A stretch of DNA of 33,281 nucleotides from Spirochaetia bacterium (lineage in GTDB: Bacteria > Spirochaetota > Spirochaetia > DAHUYW01), in assembly GCA_030041455.1 (NCBI GenBank), contig JASHNV010000140.1, positions 1 through 33,281 of the forward strand, given 5' to 3'. Every line of letters starts with the position of its first letter. The first letter of the stretch is position 1. Position numbers and translations under genes: made by a program. Shown here piece after piece: positions 1 to 7,218 of this stretch. The notes under the pieces were generated by a model. It did no database searches, was not told the DNA's origin, and saw only the letters and a list, made by a program, of their open reading frames with translations.

Positions 1-614
1 CGGGCGAGGAAGTCCTTCACCGCCTCCGCCGGATCGGCCGCCGCCCAAATCCCCGAGACGACCGCGACCCCCGCGCAGCCGAGGGCGCGAAGCTCGGCCA
101 TGTTGCCAGCCCGGATGCCGCCGATCGCGATGACCGGAAGGCCCGAGGAGACGGCGAGCTCCCTGAGAGCCGCCTTCTCGATCGGCGCGGCGTCGGCTTT
201 CGTCGCGGTCGGGTAGACCGCGCCGACGCCGAGGTAGTCGGCGCCCGCCTCGCGCGCTTCGCGCGCCGCCTCCCGGGTGGCGGCCGAGACGCCCCAGATC
301 TTCCCGGGCTCCCAGAGGCGCTTCGCGGCGCGAAGCGGCAGGTCCCCCTGGCCGAGATGGACGCCGTCAGCGTCGAGCGCCATCGCGAGATCGAGACGGT
401 CGTTGACCACGAGCGGCACGCGCTTCCGCCTCGCGAGGGCGCGCAGGGCAATGCCGAGCTCGTAGACCCTTCGATCCGAGAGGCCCGCCTTCTCGCGGTA
501 CTGGACCCACGTCACTCCGGCGTCCACGGCGCGCTCGATCGTCGGGAGGAACTCCGCTTCGCCCCGAAAGGAGCGATCGGTCACGAGGCAGAGGACGGGA
601 TCGAAGCTCACCAT
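1..614 (-). CDS. thiE: Thiamine-phosphate synthase (partial, 3' end outside window)
   Basis: Condenses HMP-PP with the thiazole phosphate to give thiamine monophosphate in the cytoplasm. The 204 visible residues cover nearly the whole TIM barrel (family about 210), and the stop lies beyond base 1. Family motifs appear in order: QYREK at 38-42, VNDR at 70-73 (pyrimidine/Mg site), GVHLGQGD at 84-91, GVSA at 108-111, GVGAVYPT at 129-136, AIGGI at 163-167 and VSGI at 186-189 (phosphate loop). The ATG at 612-614 has a good Shine-Dalgarno (GGAGGAG, 7-nt spacer). No other thi gene is visible. I found no convincing TPP riboswitch in the 570 bp upstream. Confidence 0.95.
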   Translation of the reverse strand, partial: MVSFDPVLCLVTDRSFRGEAEFLPTIERAVDAGVTWVQYREKAGLSDRRVYELGIALRALARRKRVPLVVNDRLDLAMALDADGVHLGQGDLPLRAAKRLWEPGKIWGVSAATREAAREAREAGADYLGVGAVYPTATKADAAPIEKAALRELAVSSGLPVIAIGGIRAGNMAELRALGCAGVAVVSGIWAAADPAEAVKDFLA

Positions 615-1136
615 GGCGGGACTCCTCCCCTCGCGGAAAGCTCTCGGGAGTCAGGGGGGCTCGCGGCGTCGAGGAGGCGCGGCTGAGACCGGCCGGTCCC
701 CCGTCCGGCGGGGCGTTTCGCCTGAGCCCCCGAGACCTGCGCCGCGGCGCCGGGCAGGCCTCCGACGGCGGAGGCGCCGATCGAACGATTGCCCGCCGTG
801 AGCCGGCCGCGACGCGGCCGATCGGAGGCTCGGGTGCCCTGAGGGCGCGGCGCGGGCGAAGCAGGATTCCCGTGAAAATTCGTGGCGTGCTCCCTGGTCC
901 CCGGGGGAGACCGGCCGGCGAGGAGGCTCGCTCGGGCTCTCGCGGATGATCCTGGGTCAAAGCGCCGTCCGGGTCAAGGAGCCGGCTCTCGAGGCGCCCG
1001 ACCTTGGGCCGAGTCTCGGATACCCGCATCGATTGCCGCGGGGAATGTCGGAACGTCCATCGGTCCGAGGCGGAAGACATCCGGCGCTTCCGCCTCGAGG
1101 GCCTCCGTCCGGTATTTCGGGCGGACGATTCTTTTG
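615..1136. other. Intergenic region without recognisable gene
   Basis: This is the divergent spacer between thiE and the small secreted protein gene. Open frames exist on both strands but have arginine/proline-rich shadow composition and no family motif. A near-perfect palindrome sits at 804-820 (CGGCCGCG, one base, CGCGGCCG). A GGCTGAGA string at 681-688 recalls a TPP riboswitch but is on the wrong strand for thiE and lacks the other conserved blocks. I see no tRNA. Confidence 0.5.
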
Positions 1137-1165
1137 TTGACGGATCGGTCCGCTCGGCGTACACT
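1137..1165 (+). promoter_or_regulatory. Sigma-70-type promoter of small secreted protein operon
   Basis: TTGACG at 1137-1142 and TACACT at 1160-1165 are separated by 17 bp. Transcription would start near 1172, giving a leader of about 19 nt that contains the AGGGAGG ribosome site just before the ATG at 1191. Confidence 0.75.
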
Positions 1166-1190
1166 CCCCTCACTTAAAAGGGAGGTATTC

Positions 1191-1463
1191 ATGAAAACCC
1201 GTATGATACGAAGGCTCATCGTCGGCGGCATGGCGATCGCGCTCCTCTTCTCGACGGTCGCCGTGTTCGGTCAGCAGGTGAACGCCTCGCGCCATCCGAA
1301 TCTCGCGGCCGCGCAGGACTTCATCAGCCGCGCGATCGACAAGGTGAGCGCGGCGCAGCACGCGAACGGCTTCGACATGGGCGGCCACGCCGCGAAGGCG
1401 AAGGATCTTCTCCAACAGGCCTACCATGAGATCGGACTCGCCGCTCAAGCGGCGAACCACTGA
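1191..1463 (+). CDS. Small secreted helical protein, paralogue 1 (SmbP-like)
   Basis: 90 residues. A Sec signal peptide (basic start, then a hydrophobic stretch to about residue 27, ending AVFGQ) leaves a mature protein of about 62 residues predicted to be an amphipathic helical pair. The mature part has the pattern HPNL-AAQ, KVSAAQ, FDMGGHA, AKAKDLLQQA and ends in alanine-rich helix with a final His. I recall similar short periplasmic proteins, loosely like the small metal-binding protein SmbP, but the metal-binding idea is inference. The ATG at 1191 is fixed by AGGGAGG at 1179-1185. The gene lies 5 bp before its paralogue (1469-1732), so the pair is one transcript. About half the mature residues are shared with that paralogue, pointing to a tandem duplication. 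Confidence 0.8.
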   Translation: MKTRMIRRLIVGGMAIALLFSTVAVFGQQVNASRHPNLAAAQDFISRAIDKVSAAQHANGFDMGGHAAKAKDLLQQAYHEIGLAAQAANH

Positions 1464-1468
1464 CGGCG

Positions 1469-1732
1469 ATGAGGAAGCCATCGCTGAAAATCGCGCTTGC
1501 GGCCCTTGCGCTCGTCGGGCTTCTCGCAGGCTGCGTGACGGCGCCTGAGGGCCCCCGCCATCCGAACCTCGTCGCGGCGCAGGAATTGATCGAGAACGCG
1601 ATCGCGAAGGTGCAGGCGGCGCAGCGGGCAAACGAGTTCGACATGGGGGGCCACGCCGCGAGAGCCAAGGCGCTCCTCGAACAGGCCTCCGAGCAGATCA
1701 GGCTCGCGGCGGAAGCGGCGGATCGAAGATAG
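1469..1732 (+). CDS. Small lipoprotein, paralogue 2 of the preceding gene
   Basis: 87 residues. A lipobox LLAGC places the lipidated cysteine at residue 22, so this copy should be membrane-anchored whereas the upstream copy is released. The mature part repeats the same family pattern: RHPNL-AAQELI, KVQAAQRAN, FDMGGHAARAK, LLEQA, and a helix rich in Ala. The gene starts 5 bp after the upstream stop and has no strong ribosome site of its own, so it is probably translated by coupling. Function is unknown. The paired soluble and lipidated forms suggest an envelope-associated helical or metal/stress-related role, which is inference only. Confidence 0.8.
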   Translation: MRKPSLKIALAALALVGLLAGCVTAPEGPRHPNLVAAQELIENAIAKVQAAQRANEFDMGGHAARAKALLEQASEQIRLAAEAADRR

Positions 1733-1743
1733 CGTTGCCGTGT

Positions 1744-1773
1744 GCGGCCCGGCCGGGCGTCCCCTCGGGCCGC
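1744..1773. repeat. Inverted repeat between convergent genes
   Basis: A 7-bp perfect stem (GCGGCCC at 1744-1750, GGGCCGC at 1767-1773) with a 16-nt loop lies between the convergent lipoprotein gene and the GAF gene. There is no T-tract on either side, so it is at best an unconventional 3'-end structure. Confidence 0.3.
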
Positions 1774-1774
1774 G

Positions 1775-2245
1775 CTACGCCTCGAAAACGATGAGCGGCT
1801 CGGCTCGCTCGGCGAGCCGCTCGAGGAAGGCGCGATCGGCCGGGGTGAAGGCGGCGAGGAGGTGGGAGTCCACGTCGATCTCCGCGACCACCCTGCCCTC
1901 CCTGAGCACCGGAACGACGATCTCCGACCTCACGTGCATGCTGCAGGAGATGTAGTTCGCCTCCTTCGAGACGTCCTGCACGACGAAGGTCTGCTCGCGG
2001 TTGGCCACCTGTCCGCAGATCCCGAGCCCGTAGGCGATGCGGATGTGGTCGGTCGGCGTGCCCGCGTAGGGACCGAGCACGAGCTCCCGCCGCGCGGGCT
2101 CGGCGATGTAGAACCCGACCCAGTGGTAGTAGGAGACGCTTTCCTTCAGGAGCTTGCAGACTTTCTTCAGGCGAACATCGGGCCGCGCGTCCTCGGCAAG
2201 GATCGATTGCGACTGGAGCAGCAGCTGGTCGAATTCGAGACTCAT
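1775..2245 (-). CDS. GAF-domain protein, free methionine-(R)-sulfoxide reductase-like
   Basis: 156 residues, a single GAF domain over almost the full length. It matches the YebR/fRMsr type, which reduces free methionine-(R)-sulfoxide: GLGICGQ (Cys77), then YISC (Cys101) six residues before SEIVVPV, then EIDVDS. The E. coli enzyme uses three cysteines (84, 94, 118). The positions equivalent to 94 and the catalytic 118 are present, but the first is not, since the segment before GLGICG has no Cys. The protein may therefore use a two-cysteine mechanism or be a GAF sensor. The start is the ATG at 2243-2245; a GTG three codons upstream is possible. It is transcribed in the same direction as the sugar regulon upstream, across an 86-bp gap. 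Confidence 0.75.
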   Translation of the reverse strand: MSLEFDQLLLQSQSILAEDARPDVRLKKVCKLLKESVSYYHWVGFYIAEPARRELVLGPYAGTPTDHIRIAYGLGICGQVANREQTFVVQDVSKEANYISCSMHVRSEIVVPVLREGRVVAEIDVDSHLLAAFTPADRAFLERLAERAEPLIVFEA

Positions 2246-2331
2246 GGCTCCCACAATGGTACACAAGATTATCGGCGGAAACAAGGATTTTGTTTGCCGG
2301 CCGGGAGGCGCGCCCTTCCGATCGCCCGGGC

Positions 2332-3381
2332 TCACTCGGCGAGCCAGCGGTTGATGTTCTCGGCGACGAAATCGTCGTCGCTGAGCTCCGGATGGGCGGC
2401 GTACACCCGGTCGATCTCCGCCGACTGGCCCTCCGAGAGGCTCGCCTTGGGATCGAGGCACCAGGATCCCGCGAAAAGCTTCTGCCGCCTGAGGATCTCG
2501 TTGATCCCCGCGGCGGCGCCCGCGAAACCGTGGGCCGCGTCGGTCACGGCGGCGCACGCGTCGATCGCCTCGGTCTCGGCGCTCAGGAGCTCGATCGGAA
2601 GCGGGCGATTGTCCCTGATCAGGGAATGGACGTGCTTCAGGAGCTCCGCCGCCCGCGAGGTCCACACGCCCCAATGGGCGAGGAGGCCTCCGACGATCCT
2701 CGCCTGCTTGATGCCGGCCGACGTGGGGATCTTGTAGGAGGCGAGGAGGTCGACGAGGACCCGGTCGGCGCTTGACGTGTAGAGCGCGATCTCCTTTTCC
2801 TTACCGGCTTCGCAAACCGCCCGCGCGGCCTCGAGCGTTTGAAAGCGGCTGGGATGGGCGAGCGCGATTCCGACGACGTTGTCGATCTCGCAGAGGCGCC
2901 GCCAGAGCTCCCGGGAGAGCGGCCGGCCGCCGTGGCGCGCGACGATCGGCATCGCCTCGGCGACCGACGCGCAATGGGCGAGAGGCGCGGGCTCGCTCCC
3001 TCCCTCCGCGCTCGGGAGGTTCACGAGGCAGGCGTGATATCCGAGGCGATAGGCGGAGTCGGCTTCCTCGAGCGCCTGCGCCGCCGAGCTCGATATCCCG
3101 CACATCTTCAGGATCTGGCGGCCCTTGCGCTCGCACCAGCGATCGATCGTCTCCGAGGCGAGGGCGAGCAGCCTGCCGCGAACCGCGCTCTCGGGCCTCT
3201 TCGTCTCCGCCGCCTCGACCAAGATCCCTCCGACGCCCGCGTCGATGTAGTAGCGGATGACCGCGCGCTCGTGGACCTCGTCGAGCGCGCGGTCATCCGT
3301 GAGCGCGATCGGCAGGACGGGAATGACGCACCCGTCGCGGAACCCCTGCAAGACCTTGGGCGGAATCTCCTTTTTGTTCAC
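2332..3381 (-). CDS. Dihydrodipicolinate synthase-family protein lacking the catalytic lysine
   Basis: 349 residues, a TIM barrel of the DapA/NanA superfamily. The barrel start (VIPVLPIALTDD), the RYYIDAGVGGILV strand and the IDNVVGIALAHPSRF segment align with the family. In active members the last segment reads roughly GIK and that lysine forms the Schiff base; here residue 173 is Ala (codon 2863-2865, minus strand). The strand that normally carries the catalytic Tyr is shortened (MPIVARHGGRPLS) with no Tyr. As written it cannot do classical class I aldolase chemistry, so it may be a pseudoenzyme or have another role. The start is GTG at 3379-3381 with a GGAGG about 11 nt upstream. It is the last gene of the sugar operon, separated by 73 bp that may hold its own weak promoter. 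Confidence 0.75.
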   Translation of the reverse strand: MNKKEIPPKVLQGFRDGCVIPVLPIALTDDRALDEVHERAVIRYYIDAGVGGILVEAAETKRPESAVRGRLLALASETIDRWCERKGRQILKMCGISSSAAQALEEADSAYRLGYHACLVNLPSAEGGSEPAPLAHCASVAEAMPIVARHGGRPLSRELWRRLCEIDNVVGIALAHPSRFQTLEAARAVCEAGKEKEIALYTSSADRVLVDLLASYKIPTSAGIKQARIVGGLLAHWGVWTSRAAELLKHVHSLIRDNRPLPIELLSAETEAIDACAAVTDAAHGFAGAAAGINEILRRQKLFAGSWCLDPKASLSEGQSAEIDRVYAAHPELSDDDFVAENINRWLAE

Positions 3382-3412
3382 CGGACGCAGCCTCCGTTGC
3401 GCAGCCGCACCA

Positions 3413-3442
3413 AGTATGCCGCGCGCGCGAACGGCGCTTCAA
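3413..3442 (-). promoter_or_regulatory. Possible internal promoter for the DapA-like gene
   Basis: On the minus strand TTGAAG (3437-3442) and CATACT (3413-3418) are 18 bp apart, in the 73-bp gap before the DapA-like gene. Both hexamers are imperfect. Confidence 0.3.
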
Positions 3443-3454
3443 GGGGCCTCGAGG

Positions 3455-4477
3455 CTACAGCCTGAAGGCGAGCTCCTTGCGGCGGCGCGCCGAGTCGATC
3501 TCGAGCAGGCAGAGCCCGAGCGACTCGCGGGCCGACTCGCCGGTCACCACCCCCGAGGTCGCTCCCCGTTCGACGCCCGCGACGAAGTCGGCGAGCTCGT
3601 GGTAGTAGCCGTCCCCCTCGGGAAGGACGAGCGGGCTCTTCTTCCCTCCGGCGGGGTAGAGCGCGACCTTCGGCTCCTTCGAGAAGTCGAGCTCGATCGT
3701 CGCGCGCTCGAGGATGAAGAGGGCGCGCATGGTGAAGCCGAAGGAGTCCGAGGCTATCCAGCCGCCGGTCGACGAGACCGTCATCCCCGGATAGCCGTAG
3801 AGCGTCGCGATGTGCGAGATCCCCCCGTCGGGCTCGAAGACGCCGCTTGCCCTCACGGACTTCGGCCGCCCGAAGAGGTAGAGCACCATGTCGACGTCGT
3901 GGATGTGGAGGTCAAGCGCGGCGTTGCCCGACCGCTTCGAGTCGAGCGTCCAGCCGTCCCAGGCCCAACCGGGAGCGGCGGAAAAGCGCGCAAGCTCGGC
4001 GTACCGCGGAGCGCCGTACGCTCCGGAGTCGATGATGCGCTTGATCTCGGCGTAGGCGGGCCAGAAGCGAAGGCACTGCCCGACGCTGAAGAGCCTGCCG
4101 CTTTTCTTCACGGCGGCGAGAACGCGGTCGGCCTCGGCGATGGAGAGCGCGAGCGGCTTCTCGCAGAAGACGTGATAGCCCGCAGCGAGCGCTTGGATGG
4201 AGCAGGGAGCATGCTGGAAGGTGGGCAGACAGATGTCGACCACGTCGAAGCCGCCTGCGGCGAGCATCTGCGAATAGTCGCCGAACTTCCGCGCGCCTGA
4301 GAGGTCGACGAGGCCCGCCGACGTCGCGATGTTGCCGGCCGCCTCGAGGCTCGTGATCTCGGTGTTTTCCTTTCGGAGGTCGCACAGCGACACGACCTCC
4401 ACCCCCTTCAGCCTCTGGTAGACGCCGAGGTGGGTCTTCCCCATGAACCCGACGCCGGCGATCGCCACTCTCACCAT
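3455..4477 (-). CDS. Gfo/Idh/MocA-family NAD(P)-dependent oxidoreductase
   Basis: 340 residues, a cytoplasmic sugar or inositol dehydrogenase-type enzyme. The N-terminal Rossmann fold has GVGFMG at 8-13 and an acidic residue after strand 2 (LCDL), suggesting NAD preference. CEKPL at 105-109 carries the conserved lysine K107 of the family's EKP motif. DLHIHDVD at 189-196 provides the conserved Asp/His substrate-site residues. The rest is the alpha/beta C-terminal domain. Starts at the ATG 4475-4477, 15 bp after the isomerase gene, so they are co-transcribed. Next to a sugar isomerase and a CUT1 transporter it most likely oxidises a ring or keto carbon of the imported sugar; the substrate cannot be read from sequence. 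Confidence 0.9.
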   Translation of the reverse strand: MVRVAIAGVGFMGKTHLGVYQRLKGVEVVSLCDLRKENTEITSLEAAGNIATSAGLVDLSGARKFGDYSQMLAAGGFDVVDICLPTFQHAPCSIQALAAGYHVFCEKPLALSIAEADRVLAAVKKSGRLFSVGQCLRFWPAYAEIKRIIDSGAYGAPRYAELARFSAAPGWAWDGWTLDSKRSGNAALDLHIHDVDMVLYLFGRPKSVRASGVFEPDGGISHIATLYGYPGMTVSSTGGWIASDSFGFTMRALFILERATIELDFSKEPKVALYPAGGKKSPLVLPEGDGYYHELADFVAGVERGATSGVVTGESARESLGLCLLEIDSARRRKELAFRL

Positions 4478-4492
4478 GATCCCTCTCCGCTC

Positions 4493-5344
4493 CTACGGGC
4501 GCGTCGAGCGCTCGATGATCCGCATCGCGGCGATCGCCTTCTCCGCCGCGCCGAGCCTCCCGGGGACGATCTCCGCGGTGAAGGGGCCCCGGTAGCCGAG
4601 GCGGTCGAGCTCCGCCATGACCCCGGGAAAGCCGACGTCGCCCGACAGGAGATCGACGAAGCCGTCGAGCGTGCCGACCGAGACCCTGAAGTCCTTCAGG
4701 TGGACCGCCTTGATCCGCTCGCCGAGGACCCGGATCCAATCCTCCGGATGGCCGAAGAGGAGGCAGTTTCCGGTGTCGAAGTACGATCCGACGCGCTCCG
4801 AGCCGAAGGAATCGATGAAGCCCCGCATCTCGAGCGCGCTCAGGAGATAGCGATTCCAGACGTTCTCGACGGCGATGTCGACGCGAAGCCGCTCGGCGGT
4901 CGGAAGCACCCGCGCGAGCGCCTCCCTTGCCCGGCGGTCGACCTCCGGGTAGGGTTGCGGCCCGAAGCCGGGAACGAAGACCGCCGACACCATGCCGGGC
5001 AGATAGAGCAGCGTCTTCGCGCCGAGCCACGAGCAGATCTCGATGAGCCTCCGGTTCGTCTCCACGGCGCGCTCGCGCACGCCGGGATCCGGATCGGTCG
5101 GAGACTCGCCCCAGGCGAGGCCCGAGGCGACGGTGAGGAGCCTGAGGCCGTTCGCGTCGGCGGCCTTCCGCACGAGCCCGGCCTCGCGCTCGCTCGTCTC
5201 AAGCGAGAGCTCCCCCTTCGCCTCCACGGTGACCTCGAAGCAGTCGTAGCCGAGCTCCTTGGCCGCCTTGAAGGCTTCCGAGAGCCCCACGGCCGAGCCG
5301 TCCTCGCGGGCCGGAAAGGCCCAATAGTTGATCCCCTTCGTCAT
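4493..5344 (-). CDS. Sugar phosphate isomerase/epimerase (xylose-isomerase-like TIM barrel)
   Basis: 283 residues, close to the usual 270-290. It resembles the ketose 3-epimerase and L-ribulose-5-phosphate 3-epimerase (UlaE) type. The four expected divalent-metal ligands are visible: E160 in AVEN, D190 in FDTGN, H215 in HLKD and E258 in AEIVPG. HLKDFR at 215-220 is the usual family signature. The gene lies 15 bp after the second permease and 15 bp before the Gfo/Idh gene, in the middle of the operon. It probably epimerises or isomerises the substrate before or after the dehydrogenase step; which sugar is unknown. Confidence 0.9.
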   Translation of the reverse strand: MTKGINYWAFPAREDGSAVGLSEAFKAAKELGYDCFEVTVEAKGELSLETSEREAGLVRKAADANGLRLLTVASGLAWGESPTDPDPGVRERAVETNRRLIEICSWLGAKTLLYLPGMVSAVFVPGFGPQPYPEVDRRAREALARVLPTAERLRVDIAVENVWNRYLLSALEMRGFIDSFGSERVGSYFDTGNCLLFGHPEDWIRVLGERIKAVHLKDFRVSVGTLDGFVDLLSGDVGFPGVMAELDRLGYRGPFTAEIVPGRLGAAEKAIAAMRIIERSTRP

Positions 5345-5359
5345 GGTCGCGCCTCCGCG

Positions 5360-6205
5360 CTAGCCCTTCACGGCCCCGCCCGCGAGGCCCGCGACAAGCC
5401 GCTGCTGGATCACGTAGAAGAGCACGAGCACCGGGATGATGGCGAGAAAGTCCGCGGTGGCGAGGAGCTCCCATTGGCTCGACCACCGGCCGACGAAGCG
5501 GTACAAGCCGAGGGTGAGGGGCATCTTCGATTGGGTCTGGATGAACGAGAGCGCGAAGAGGAACTCGTTCCAGGCGCTGATGAACGTGTAGATCGCGGTC
5601 GTGACGAGTCCGGGAGCGGAGATCGGCAGGATGATCCGGATGACCGTCTGCGAGCGGGTCGCCCCGTCGATAAAGGCCGCCTCCTCGATCTCGACGGGAA
5701 TGCTCCGGAAGTAGCCGCTCAGCAGCCACACGCTGAAAGCCATGGTGAAGACCGCGTTGATGATGACGAGGCCGGAGTAGGTGTCGAGAAGCCCGAGCTT
5801 CGAGAAGGTCTTGAAAAGCGAGATGACGACGACGACCGGCGAGAACATCTGGACGACGAGGAAAAGGTAGAGAAAGAGCTGGCGGCCCGCGAAGCGAAGG
5901 CGCGCGATGGCGTAGGCGGCCGGGATGCTCAGGAGCAGGTTGAGGATCGTCGAGCCGACCCCGATGACGAGGCTGCTCTTGAAGTAGCCGAGGAGCTGGT
6001 ACTGCGACCAGACGATCGCGAAGTTCCTGAAGGTGACGATGTGGGGAATCCAGCGCGGAGGCGAGACGTAGACCTCCTGGCTCGTCCTGAGCATCGTCGT
6101 GATCATGACGAAAAACGGGAAGAGCATCACGAGGAGAAGGACGACGGTGAGGGCGACGGCGACGGGCTTGCCCCGGCTCCGCCACGCCGCGACGGACCCG
6201 CTCAT
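5360..6205 (-). CDS. Carbohydrate ABC transporter permease (CUT1, MalG/MsmG type)
   Basis: 281 residues, an inner-membrane BPD_transp_1 protein with about six membrane segments, the first at about 14-36. The EAA loop that contacts the ATPase is at about 174-195 (EEAAFIDGATR then LPISAPGL). The long reading frame runs upstream, but the ATG at 6203-6205 overlaps the TGA of the other permease as ATGA, which fixes the start and implies translational coupling. The operon has no ATPase gene. CUT1 systems often share an MsmK/MalK-type ATPase encoded elsewhere, so that is expected here. Confidence 0.93.
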   Translation of the reverse strand: MSGSVAAWRSRGKPVAVALTVVLLLVMLFPFFVMITTMLRTSQEVYVSPPRWIPHIVTFRNFAIVWSQYQLLGYFKSSLVIGVGSTILNLLLSIPAAYAIARLRFAGRQLFLYLFLVVQMFSPVVVVISLFKTFSKLGLLDTYSGLVIINAVFTMAFSVWLLSGYFRSIPVEIEEAAFIDGATRSQTVIRIILPISAPGLVTTAIYTFISAWNEFLFALSFIQTQSKMPLTLGLYRFVGRWSSQWELLATADFLAIIPVLVLFYVIQQRLVAGLAGGAVKG

Positions 6206-7122
6206 GACCTCCGCTCCCCGGCGAAATAGAACTTCGCGTACACGGCGCTGATCCCCGTGAGGATGAGGAACGTGACGACCGCCATCACCGACGCCTGATC
6301 GAACTTGAGATAGACGAAGGCGTACTTGTAAATGGAGGTGATGAGGATATCGGTCGTGTCGACGGGGCCGCCCGCGGTGAGGATCCAGATGACGTTGAAG
6401 TCGTTGAAGGTCCACAGCGCCGAGAGCAGCGTCGCGACGAGGACGAGGTGCCTGATGCCCGGCAGGGTGATGAACGCGAACTTTTGCACCGCGTTCACGC
6501 CGTCGATGTGGGCGGACTCGTACTGATCCTCGGGGATGCTCTTCATTCCCGCGAGGAACACGAGCGCCATGAAGGGCACCCCGATCCAGATGTCGACCCA
6601 GATCGCCGCGATGAACGCCGAGATCGGATATCCGAGCCAGACCGGCGGATTGCCCGTAAGGCCGAGCATCCGCAGCGTATGGTTGAGGAGCCCGAACTCG
6701 GGGGTGTAAACCCAGCTCCAGAGGAGAACGCTGATCGGGACCGACGAGGCCCACGGGGCGATGAACAGCATGTGGGCGACCTTCCGGCCGGGAAACTCGA
6801 CGTTGAGGAGGAGCGCGATGACCATGCCGAGCGACATCTTCACGAAGACGGCGAGCGCGGTCCAGATGAGGGACCTCCCGGTCACGCGCCAGAAGTTGCC
6901 GTCGCCGAGGACGGCGAGGAAGTTCTTAAGCCCGGCGAAATGGGTGAGCCAGCCGAGGCGGTTCGTCGTCGACAGGCTCATGAGAACGACATAGACGAGC
7001 GGGTAGATCATGAAGCCGACGAGCACGACGACCGCCGGCAGCAGGAGGAGGTACGCGAGGCGGGCCTCCGGCGCGAGAAAGCGCTGCTTGGGTGCGGTCA
7101 GGCTGTCGGCCACTTTTCTCAC
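6202..7122 (-). CDS. Carbohydrate ABC transporter permease (CUT1, MalF/UgpA type)
   Basis: 306 residues with a first membrane segment at about 23-45 and about five more. The EAA loop is at 201-221 (YESAHIDGVNAVQKF then LPG). With the other permease it forms the channel of a binding-protein-dependent sugar importer. It is separated from the binding-protein gene by 96 bp holding two perfect hairpins, then a GGGAGGGAG-type ribosome site just before the ATG. It overlaps the next permease by 4 bp. Confidence 0.93.
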   Translation of the reverse strand: MRKVADSLTAPKQRFLAPEARLAYLLLLPAVVVLVGFMIYPLVYVVLMSLSTTNRLGWLTHFAGLKNFLAVLGDGNFWRVTGRSLIWTALAVFVKMSLGMVIALLLNVEFPGRKVAHMLFIAPWASSVPISVLLWSWVYTPEFGLLNHTLRMLGLTGNPPVWLGYPISAFIAAIWVDIWIGVPFMALVFLAGMKSIPEDQYESAHIDGVNAVQKFAFITLPGIRHLVLVATLLSALWTFNDFNVIWILTAGGPVDTTDILITSIYKYAFVYLKFDQASVMAVVTFLILTGISAVYAKFYFAGERRS

Positions 7123-7138
7123 TCCCTCCCATGGCCTC

Positions 7139-7167
7139 GCCTGCCGGGGCGGACAGCCCCGGCAGGC
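7139..7167 (-). repeat. Intergenic hairpin 2 between binding protein and permease genes
   Basis: A 12-bp perfect stem (7139-7150 with 7156-7167, GCCTGCCGGGGC and its complement) closes a 5-nt loop. It lies close upstream of the first permease's ribosome site in the transcript. With the neighbouring hairpin it resembles REP-type structures between malE and malF that protect the upstream message. Confidence 0.8.
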
Positions 7168-7175
7168 GGGATCGA

Positions 7176-7202
7176 AGGCAGGCAGGGCGACCCTGCCTGC
7201 CT
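7176..7202 (-). repeat. Intergenic hairpin 1 downstream of binding protein gene
   Basis: A 12-bp perfect stem (AGGCAGGCAGGG at 7176-7187, complement at 7191-7202) with a 3-nt loop, 16 bp after the binding-protein stop codon. It has no U-tract on the transcribed strand, so it is more likely a 3'-protecting or processing structure than a full terminator. Confidence 0.8.
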
Positions 7203-7218
7203 GAAGGATTCCAAAAGG

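Noticed and set aside
615-860. TPP riboswitch upstream of thiE
   Set aside because: The GGCTGAGA string is on the plus strand while thiE is on the minus strand, and the ACCTGAT and GCG-AGGGA blocks are not found in matching order on the same strand. On the minus strand only a CGCGAGGGGAGG at the ribosome site is faintly similar.
882-1190. N-terminal extension of the small secreted protein to an ATG at 882
   Set aside because: The extension is Arg/Pro-rich, passes through the promoter at 1137-1165 and would bury the signal peptide. The ATG at 1191 has a proper ribosome site.
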